Source of the DNA: an uncultured Porphyromonadaceae bacterium
GTDB taxonomy: Bacteria > Bacteroidota > Bacteroidia > Bacteroidales > Muribaculaceae
DNA: 5,065 nucleotides
NCBI GenBank assembly: GCA_900550025.1
Contig: URQP01000132.1
Coordinates: 1 to 5,065 of the forward strand
Direction of reading: 5' to 3'
The notes under the pieces were generated by a model. The model worked only from the letters and a program-made list of their open reading frames with translations. It had not been told where the DNA came from and searched no databases. This document shows, piece after piece, positions 1 through 5,065 of this stretch; position 1 is the first letter of the stretch; each line of letters begins with the position of its first letter. The translations under genes and the position numbers were made by a program.

Positions 1-48
1 TTCCCTATACCGTCAGGCGCACTGCTGCTATTATTGTTGTTGGAGGCA
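1..48. other. Short non-coding edge downstream of the beta-barrel gene
   Basis: This is the first 48 bases, lying beyond the stop codon of the minus-strand beta-barrel gene. On the minus strand an ATG overlaps that stop (TAATG), but the frame closes after 14 codons, so I do not call a gene. I see no hairpin followed by a T-run, so any terminator for the barrel gene lies outside the window or is not of the intrinsic type. Confidence 0.6.
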
Positions 49-2352
49 TTATTTCGTGCCGGAGAGGATGCCGGTATCGGTGTCGCTGTTGTTGATGCGC
101 TTGCCGCCGTCGTTGTAATGTTTTCCGAAGTCGAGGTTGAACGAGAAGTTGAGCATCACCATGTGGTTGAACGAGTTGCTGAAAGCGTGGGTGGTATAGG
201 GCGCGTCTTTCGACAGGTTGACCACGTCTTGGCTGTAGTGCTTCGAGAAAGGATTCACCACCATTGCCTGTAGCGACCATTTGCCGCCGTTGTAGCCTGC
301 GGCTATTGTGTGCAGCCGCTCGCCCTTGCTGATTGTTTCGCCCCATAGCTCGTGGTAGCTTGTGTTCATTTCCGCCATTACCATCCAATTCTTATATATG
401 CCGATTATGCTTCCGCGGAAACCCGGATTGGAATGGGTATGCAGATAATCGCTGCCAACGCTTATGTAGCGGTTGAAATACGGAGTCAGCGATATTCTGA
501 TATGTTCCTTGAACGGCATTATCTGCACATTGACCGCAAGGTTTATCCTATGGAAGCCTTTTTGGTTGGCGGTGGTGCGGACGAACTTGCCGCAGTCGAA
601 AACTGTCTGCTCCATAATAGGCTTGTCATCGTAGCTGTAGCGTCCCGACAATTCCACATTGACATACCTGCTGCGCCAGCTTGCCGTTATGGAATTGCTG
701 TAGAACGTAACGCTTTTCAGCTCAGGATTCCCGCGGCGTGTCTGGTAGACATCCATCTCTTGCTCAACGTCGCTCAGGTCCGACAGCGACGGGGCATATC
801 CTGAAATGTAGGCGTTGTAGCGCAGAAAAACGTTATGCGGAGCGTTGTACGACAGCGTTATAGTCGGACGCAGGATATATTTCTCCTGTTCTGCGGCTCC
901 CTGCTTGTAGTATGTGCGCATCGCGCCGAGTCCGGCAGAATAGTTGAAGCTGCCCACTCCGTGCTGCCATTCGGCGAAAGCGTATGTTTCGGCGTTGTCC
1001 ATACGTACCTTGCTGCTGATGTCGCCGTCATATATGTTATCCATCCACGACTGCGTGTGCTTCAGCCCGGCAGTCAGCCGTCCCTTGCCAAGCTGTTGCT
1101 CGTATATCGCCTCGCCAATCACTGAATATTTGTTGCCGTCGGTTTCCGAAAATATCGTTGACGGCTCTTTTCCGGCTGTTGTCATAGTGTAATTGCGGGA
1201 ATTGCGGCTGTATAAATATGTGCCGACAACATCAAAGTACAAATGACGGTCGTTTTTAAGGTTCAACTGATAGTAAACGTCCAGCGAGGGGATGATTGAT
1301 TTCGAGCGCGAGCGGTCGGACGAATATGCCGTGCCGTCTTGGACGAGCGTGCTGTTGCGGTCGAAAAACGAATTGGGCGTGTTGTTGTATTGGTTGCGCA
1401 AGGCAATGTTCAGCAGATGTTTTTCGCCGTCGTTGTAATTGTAGGCCACGGAGGCGTTCAGCATGTCGTATTTGAACTTGGTGGGCTGTCCTATCTCGGT
1501 GTTAGCCACTATTTTGTCTGGATAATTGAACGTTTCGTAGTTCTCGCGGTTCCATTTCAGGTCGCGGTGCTCCCAATAAGCCACAGCCGTCACAGCCGAC
1601 CGTCCACGGCTGTATTTCGCCGAGAAATTATATTCGCCATATCCCGGTTCTGTCACTCCGTTTGTGAAATCGCCTGCAACGTTTCCGCCGTTGTCCTTGC
1701 GCTTAACTATGTAGTCCACCACAGCCGCCGCTCCCCCATAGCGCAATCCCGGGTTGTCGTGGTATTCTATGCGAATCACGTCAGCCGGGCGTATGGCCAT
1801 TACTTCCTCTTTCGACGATTGCACACCGTTTATCCTCAGTTGTACGCCGTCGCCGTAGATGGTGGAAATCGTCTTGTCGACAGGATTTATCGACAGTCCC
1901 GGCAGTTGTATGTTTTGAAGAAGAGATATTCCGTTGGTCGCCGCGCGCTGTTGTGCATCTGTAGGAAGAACTATCTGCCGGTCGATTTTCTTTATAACAG
2001 GGTCGGCCTCTACCACAACCTCGTCCAACGCAGCCGCCGACGGCCTCAACCCTACAACGCCGAGGTCGATGTCGCCGTTGAGATTCGTCAGCGCGATTTC
2101 CGACTGTTCGTAACCAATGTATTGCAGCCTGACAATATAATCGCCATTTTTGTCCGCAACTACTTTAAAACGCCCTCCGGCATCGGTCATCGTTCCGCCC
2201 ACCAACGTGCTGTCGGATGAGGCAAGCGCAACCGTTGCTGCCACTAACGGCTCGTTGCTTTCGCCGTCGGCCACCAACCCTCTGATCTCATAACCTGCGG
2301 CGTTCGCATACAGCGAAACCAACAATGCCGCCAATAATAAAAACTGTTTCAT
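49..2352 (-). CDS. Outer-membrane beta-barrel protein (TonB-dependent-receptor-like, OMP_b-brl_3 type)
   Basis: Predicted 767-residue outer-membrane protein. Residues 1-18 form a signal peptide (MKQF, a Leu/Ala-rich core, cleavage near A-N-A at 16-18). Residues 20-103 look like a carboxypeptidase-regulatory-like beta-sandwich (G25-L26-V27, TDAGGRF at 56-62, a Y-I-G-Y turn at 78-81), followed by LDEVVV at 109-114. Residues 119-218 resemble a plug domain, with a V-Q-L-R-I-N-G-V stretch (170-177), IRPADVIRIEY (187-197) and NPGLRYGG (200-207). The rest alternates aromatic and polar residues in many antiparallel strands, as in the 'outer membrane beta-barrel' family (Pfam OMP_b-brl_3). I see no clear TonB box and no SusD-like partner, so the substrate and energy coupling are unknown. 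The ATG at 2352 is chosen over a TTG at 2385 because only it begins a proper signal peptide, and the TTG lies inside the -7 promoter box. The protein ends in a 25-residue polar tail after the last strand (F742). It is divergent from the TPR regulator and probably controlled by it (inference). Confidence 0.87.
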   Translation of the reverse strand: MKQFLLLAALLVSLYANAAGYEIRGLVADGESNEPLVAATVALASSDSTLVGGTMTDAGGRFKVVADKNGDYIVRLQYIGYEQSEIALTNLNGDIDLGVVGLRPSAAALDEVVVEADPVIKKIDRQIVLPTDAQQRAATNGISLLQNIQLPGLSINPVDKTISTIYGDGVQLRINGVQSSKEEVMAIRPADVIRIEYHDNPGLRYGGAAAVVDYIVKRKDNGGNVAGDFTNGVTEPGYGEYNFSAKYSRGRSAVTAVAYWEHRDLKWNRENYETFNYPDKIVANTEIGQPTKFKYDMLNASVAYNYNDGEKHLLNIALRNQYNNTPNSFFDRNSTLVQDGTAYSSDRSRSKSIIPSLDVYYQLNLKNDRHLYFDVVGTYLYSRNSRNYTMTTAGKEPSTIFSETDGNKYSVIGEAIYEQQLGKGRLTAGLKHTQSWMDNIYDGDISSKVRMDNAETYAFAEWQHGVGSFNYSAGLGAMRTYYKQGAAEQEKYILRPTITLSYNAPHNVFLRYNAYISGYAPSLSDLSDVEQEMDVYQTRRGNPELKSVTFYSNSITASWRSRYVNVELSGRYSYDDKPIMEQTVFDCGKFVRTTANQKGFHRINLAVNVQIMPFKEHIRISLTPYFNRYISVGSDYLHTHSNPGFRGSIIGIYKNWMVMAEMNTSYHELWGETISKGERLHTIAAGYNGGKWSLQAMVVNPFSKHYSQDVVNLSKDAPYTTHAFSNSFNHMVMLNFSFNLDFGKHYNDGGKRINNSDTDTGILSGTK

Positions 2353-2382
2353 ATTTGATAATTTTGATTGTTTCCGTTGATG

Positions 2383-2390
2383 CAAAATTA
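2383..2390 (-). promoter_or_regulatory. -7 promoter box of the beta-barrel gene
   Basis: Read on the minus strand this is TAATTTTG, followed by C, an exact match to the Bacteroidetes -7 consensus TAnnTTTG. It ends 30 nt before the ATG at 2352, leaving room for an A-rich leader of about 25 nt without a Shine-Dalgarno sequence, which is normal in this phylum. No good TTTG -33 element is found at the expected 19-21 bp upstream; a 12-bp palindrome lies close to that position instead, which may mean that the promoter needs an activator (inference). Confidence 0.65.
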
Positions 2391-2405
2391 TGCCGGAAAC
2401 AGCCG

Positions 2406-2417
2406 TAAACCGGTTTA
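2406..2417. repeat. Perfect 12-bp palindrome, candidate operator
   Basis: The bases TAAACCGGTTTA read the same on both strands. The site lies 15 bp upstream of the barrel gene's -7 box and so covers or abuts its -33 region. It is the longest perfect palindrome I noticed in the divergent intergenic region. A dimeric helix-turn-helix protein could bind here, and the adjacent TPR regulator is the obvious candidate, but no binding is shown by the sequence itself. Confidence 0.4.
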
Positions 2418-2512
2418 TATCGCCAACTATTTAAACTGCATACCGTTTTACAAATTGTTGATTTGCAAACAAGTGCAGACATAAGAATCAGTAAAAGTTT
2501 ATATTGAGCATT

Positions 2513-2526
2513 CATATATTTATATG
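2513..2526. repeat. AT-rich inverted repeat upstream of the regulator
   Basis: CATATA and TATATG are perfect inverted arms of 6 bp around a TT centre. The repeat ends 24 bp before the regulator's -7 box, just upstream of where its -33 element would be expected. The region is very AT-rich, so a chance match is quite possible. It could be an operator for autoregulation or simply an AT-rich upstream element. Confidence 0.25.
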
Positions 2527-2550
2527 TCTTTTTATTGACTGTTTTTTTCG

Positions 2551-2558
2551 TATTTTTG
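2551..2558 (+). promoter_or_regulatory. -7 promoter box abutting the regulator start codon
   Basis: TATTTTTG is an exact match to the Bacteroidetes -7 consensus TAnnTTTG. It ends only 4 nt before the ATG at 2563. With the usual distance from this box to the transcription start, the mRNA would begin at or within a few bases of the start codon, so the transcript would be leaderless or nearly so. No canonical TTTG -33 element is seen 19-21 bp upstream; the nearest TTG (2535-2537) is only 13 bp away. Confidence 0.5.
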
Positions 2559-2562
2559 TACT

Positions 2563-4212
2563 ATGATTCGTAAATTGGTAGATAAAGTTCTGGCGGCAGT
2601 CATTATGATTATGACAGCAGGATGCGGCGATTCCGGCAGGGAGATTATCGACAAGGCGGAAGATGCTCTGACGGTAAACGCCGACAGTGCCTTGAATGTA
2701 CTTTCCGGCTTGTTGGAGCCGGAGAAACTTGAAGACCCCGATTTGTCCGATTATTGGATTGTGACCGGACAGGCACATTCAAACAACGGAACGGCAATGA
2801 CAGGCGACTCCATGCTTTGCCATGCGTTGGAATACTATTCCCGCATTGCGCCCGACAGCGCAAAACGTTTGCGCGCACTTTATCTCACGGCAAAACACTA
2901 TTGGTGGAAAGGCTACACAGAAAAAGCGTACAATATGCTCGACTCCGCTTTAAAAGAATGCCGCGACGACAAATACCGCAAACAGATACTGCTCACTTTG
3001 AGCGAAATGACCGCATCGAACGGCGATTTTAAAAAATCGGCTGAATGTACCGCCGCACTGATAAGCTCATATCCCGACGACGGACGAATGCTGATGTACC
3101 GCTCCAATATCGCCACCATAAAATATTATGACGATGACACCGGATCTGCCATCAAAGAACTTGAAAGCATCGGGCAATACGCGAAAAACGCGCAGGACTC
3201 TGCTTTCATGTGGAAATATTCGAAAAGGGCACTTGCCGACATACAAAGCGACGTCGGACGGCAGACCGACGCGATAAAAACACAAAACGAAATACTCTCA
3301 CACTACCGGCATACCGGCGACAGCACGGAAATATCTGTGTCATATGCATCTTTGGCCCGCTATCATCTGCTGCTCGGCGACATCAATGCGGCAAAACGCT
3401 GCATGGCAATGGCCGACAGCACAAAGACTTCCGCGATAAGCAACGATTTGTCGTGGGCAGGCTACTACACCCTGATGCATGCCGTACTCGATTATGCCGG
3501 TAACCGGAATATAAAATTCAAGGATTGGGCATTGTTTGTCAACGGATTGCAGGACAACAATGAGCGAAGACAGAAAATCGGCAGTGCTAATGACGAGGCA
3601 CGCCGCCTGTTGGCAGAGCGCAACTTGCGCCTTGCCATATCGCGCCAACGAAGCCAAAATCTTGCCACTTGGATTGGCCTCGCCGCCATCGTTTCTGTCG
3701 CGGTTTTCGTTGTTGTCGGCAGGCGCAGAAAACAAATCTTGGAAAACAGGGCAGAGGAGATAGACGCTTTGCGGCGTATGGTAGCCGAAGCGCGGGAATC
3801 AGGCGACGCGAAAGACGACCGTTTCTTCAAAAAAGTGCTGCTGCGGCAGTTGGGTGTGATACGCATGGCCGCAGCCAATCCCACTGTGGCAAATCAGGAG
3901 ATGTTGCGGCAGATGACGGAAATCGCCAACAACGATGTTGCTGTCGATTCCCTGCTCGATTGGGACACTCTCTACCGCACAATCGACTATGTATATGACA
4001 ATTATCACAGTTCGCTGAGAGAAAAATACGGCGATGTTCTCAACGAAAAGGAAATGCAGCTTTGCTGCCTTCTACGCGCAAATTTCTCGACAAAAGAAAT
4101 AAGTATCGTCACCCGGCAGGGAGTGCGCACCGTCTATCAGCGCAAGACGGTAATCCGTCAGAAACTCGGCATCGAGGAGAAAGGCGACATTGTCGCCGCC
4201 ACACTCGCGTGA
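2563..4212 (+). CDS. Membrane-anchored TPR transcriptional regulator with C-terminal LuxR-type HTH
   Basis: Predicted 549-residue one-component regulator. Residues 1-20 form a lipoprotein-like signal (RK and DK near the start, hydrophobic VLAAVIMIM, then T-A-G-C with C21 as the lipid-modified residue). The residues after C21 (G-D-S-G-R-E) lack a strong acidic run like the known surface-export signals. Residues 28-330 are helical and TPR-like, with repeats roughly at 28-50, 101-134, 138-170, 213-248 and 257-286. One transmembrane helix spans about 367-386 and is followed by RRRK (387-390), placing the C-terminus in the cytoplasm. Residues 387-415 look like a coiled coil. A W467-D468 linker region precedes the helix-turn-helix at 493-536 (LNEKEMQLCCLL, then FSTKEIS, then RTVYQRKTVIRQKLG), which resembles LuxR/sigma region 4 domains. 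There is no receiver domain or kinase. The expected role is to sense a periplasmic signal through the TPR helices and control nearby genes, most likely the divergent barrel gene (inference). The ATG at 2563 is needed to supply the charged n-region of the signal peptide. The ligand is unknown. Confidence 0.85.
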   Translation: MIRKLVDKVLAAVIMIMTAGCGDSGREIIDKAEDALTVNADSALNVLSGLLEPEKLEDPDLSDYWIVTGQAHSNNGTAMTGDSMLCHALEYYSRIAPDSAKRLRALYLTAKHYWWKGYTEKAYNMLDSALKECRDDKYRKQILLTLSEMTASNGDFKKSAECTAALISSYPDDGRMLMYRSNIATIKYYDDDTGSAIKELESIGQYAKNAQDSAFMWKYSKRALADIQSDVGRQTDAIKTQNEILSHYRHTGDSTEISVSYASLARYHLLLGDINAAKRCMAMADSTKTSAISNDLSWAGYYTLMHAVLDYAGNRNIKFKDWALFVNGLQDNNERRQKIGSANDEARRLLAERNLRLAISRQRSQNLATWIGLAAIVSVAVFVVVGRRRKQILENRAEEIDALRRMVAEARESGDAKDDRFFKKVLLRQLGVIRMAAANPTVANQEMLRQMTEIANNDVAVDSLLDWDTLYRTIDYVYDNYHSSLREKYGDVLNEKEMQLCCLLRANFSTKEISIVTRQGVRTVYQRKTVIRQKLGIEEKGDIVAATLA

Positions 4213-4218
4213 AGCAGG

Positions 4219-4983
4219 TTATTTTATGATGAACGACACTTCCTTGAAGGCGAAGCGGTGGATGCTGCCGGACGTGGTTTGCAGCGACAATATGCCGTCG
4301 GATGCCACGTCGAGGATTGCCGCTTCAAATTCCGCGCCTGCCGGGATGGTTTCCTTGCCGTCGACCGAAACGGAGCAGATTGCGGAGCGGTAAGGGTAGA
4401 TACCGTCGCGGCGGTAGAGGCTGCCGAGAAATTCTTTGTGGAGCGGGGACGATGCCAAAGGCAGCGAGGCGCAAAGCCGCAGTATTTCTTGGCATACGGA
4501 TTCAAGTACTTCTCCAGTGTCGAACTCGTGTCCTGCCACCATTGCCATGGATATGGGGTTAGGCGCGTCGGAGCGGAATACTGTCTGATTGACGTTGATT
4601 CCTATCCCGGCTATGGTATGGTCGATTTTTCCGCCTGAGAGGGAATGCTCTATCAGCATGCCGCATATTTTCGAGTCGCCATAATAAATGTCGTTCGACC
4701 ATTTCACGGATGCCTGACCGATATACCGTCTGAGTGTGCGCGCCACCCCCAAAGCGCAAGCTTCCGATAGTGAGAACTGCTTGGAAGGGGCTACGCCTGT
4801 ACCTTTCAGCAGGATGCTGAACGTAAGATTCTTTCCGGGTTCCGATTCCCACGAGTTGCCCCGCTGCCCTCGCCCTGCCGTCTGCCTGTATGCGCTGACA
4901 ACCGTGCCGTGCGCCGATTCAGCCGCTATCCGGGAAAGATAGCTGTTGGTAGATGCCGTTTCTTCGATATTTATGATTTCCAT
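4219..4983 (-). CDS. birA: Biotin--[acetyl-CoA-carboxylase] ligase
   Basis: A 254-residue biotin-protein ligase. It makes biotinyl-5'-AMP from biotin and ATP, then transfers biotin to the target lysine of biotin carboxyl carrier proteins in the cytoplasm. Visible motifs are S11-T12-N13 (biotin-pocket STN), the adenylate-binding loop GRGQRG at 37-42 followed by W45, K94-W95-S96-N97-D98 (the KWPND motif with Ser in place of Pro), K105 in KICGMLIE (105-112, matching the catalytic lysine of E. coli BirA) and GIGINVNQ at 126-133. A short C-terminal SH3-like domain follows (about 210-254, ending in FAFKEVSF). There is no N-terminal helix-turn-helix, so this is a class I enzyme that does not repress biotin genes. 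The length is normal for the class and the first residues (MEIINIEETASTN) fit the start. Its 3' end converges on the TPR regulator with a 6-bp gap; upstream a partial gene lies 23 bp away on the same strand. Confidence 0.96.
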   Translation of the reverse strand: MEIINIEETASTNSYLSRIAAESAHGTVVSAYRQTAGRGQRGNSWESEPGKNLTFSILLKGTGVAPSKQFSLSEACALGVARTLRRYIGQASVKWSNDIYYGDSKICGMLIEHSLSGGKIDHTIAGIGINVNQTVFRSDAPNPISMAMVAGHEFDTGEVLESVCQEILRLCASLPLASSPLHKEFLGSLYRRDGIYPYRSAICSVSVDGKETIPAGAEFEAAILDVASDGILSLQTTSGSIHRFAFKEVSFIIK

Positions 4984-4987
4984 ACTG

Positions 4988-4995
4988 TAAAATTA
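4988..4995 (-). promoter_or_regulatory. Possible weak -7 box just upstream of birA
   Basis: Read on the minus strand the bases are TAATTTTA, seven of eight positions of TAnnTTTG, with the final G replaced by A. The element ends 4 nt before the birA ATG, the same spacing as the box in front of the TPR regulator. It lies in the 23-bp gap after the upstream gene's stop. It could allow independent leaderless transcription of birA, or be a chance AT-rich match with birA simply co-transcribed from upstream. Confidence 0.25.
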
Positions 4996-5006
4996 GCGAA
5001 TTCCGG

Positions 5007-5065
5007 CTAATTGTCATCGGAAATCTCGAAGCATTTTTTGATTGTGGCACGTATCTTGTCGGCCT
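5007..5065 (-). CDS. Partial CDS, C-terminal end of an unidentified protein
   Basis: One minus-strand frame stays open from the window edge to a TAG at 5007-5009 and encodes the last 18 residues ADKIRATIKKCFEISDDN. The piece is too short to assign to a family. The Lys-rich amphipathic stretch followed by an acidic end is compatible with a C-terminal helix. It stops 23 bp before birA on the same strand, which fits a shared operon. The other two minus-strand frames also have few or no stops over so short a distance, so the call rests mainly on the close spacing and the ordinary composition of the peptide. Confidence 0.5.
   Translation of the reverse strand, partial: ADKIRATIKKCFEISDDN

Noticed and set aside
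5..48. Minus-strand mini-ORF starting at an ATG overlapping the barrel gene's stop (TAATG)
   Set aside because: It closes after only 14 codons, with a low-complexity peptide, so translational coupling to a real gene is not supported.
1339..2220. Open frame of 293 codons on the plus strand inside the barrel gene
   Set aside because: It is antisense to a well-supported gene and has no recognisable domain. Its Arg/Val/His-rich composition is that of a shadow frame, and no promoter or start context is seen.
2359..2366. Plus-strand TAATTTTG matching the -7 consensus inside the barrel gene's leader
   Set aside because: It is nearly 200 bp upstream of the regulator, has no -33 partner, and the regulator has a matching box much closer. 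In AT-rich sequence such a match is expected by chance.
2391..2413. CCGG pairs at both ends of the sequence next to the 12-bp palindrome, as a larger dyad
   Set aside because: Only the CCGG ends match; the bases inside them do not pair, so no larger inverted repeat is supported.
2512..2778. Minus-strand frame of 88 codons covering the regulator's 5' end
   Set aside because: It overlaps the signal peptide and first TPR region of the supported gene on the other strand and shows no family features.
4258..4638. Plus-strand frame of 126 codons inside birA
   Set aside because: It is antisense to a clearly conserved enzyme and is explained as a shadow frame.

Overview
The window looks like chromosomal DNA from a member of the Bacteroidales, with Muribaculaceae as a plausible but unproven family. 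Three things point there: an outer-membrane beta-barrel protein with a carboxypeptidase-regulatory-like N-terminal domain, a TPR/transmembrane/LuxR-type regulator of a kind common in this order, and promoter boxes matching the Bacteroidetes -7 consensus TAnnTTTG with no Shine-Dalgarno sequences. There are no RNA genes, insertion sequences, CRISPR arrays or long repeats.

Layout: bases 1-48 are short non-coding sequence beyond the end of the first gene. A 767-residue outer-membrane beta-barrel protein lies on the minus strand (49-2352). A 210-bp divergent intergenic region (2353-2562) holds a promoter box for each flanking gene, a perfect 12-bp palindrome and some short AT-rich repeats. A 549-residue membrane-anchored TPR regulator with a C-terminal helix-turn-helix follows on the plus strand (2563-4212). 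Only 6 bp later comes the convergent 3' end of birA, biotin-protein ligase (4219-4983, minus). At the right edge is the last 18 codons of an unidentified minus-strand gene (5007-5065), 23 bp upstream of birA and possibly in the same operon.

Working together: the divergent beta-barrel gene and regulator look like a local sensory pair. The regulator has periplasmic TPR helices, one transmembrane helix and a cytoplasmic DNA-binding domain, so it could couple an envelope signal to transcription of the barrel gene. This is inferred from arrangement and domain order; no ligand or target is visible. birA is a housekeeping gene that biotinylates carboxylase carrier proteins and probably has no functional link to the pair. 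I see no clearly new system here. The points most worth a second look are the regulator's topology, the palindrome over the barrel gene's -33 region, and the promoter box placed directly against the regulator's start codon.
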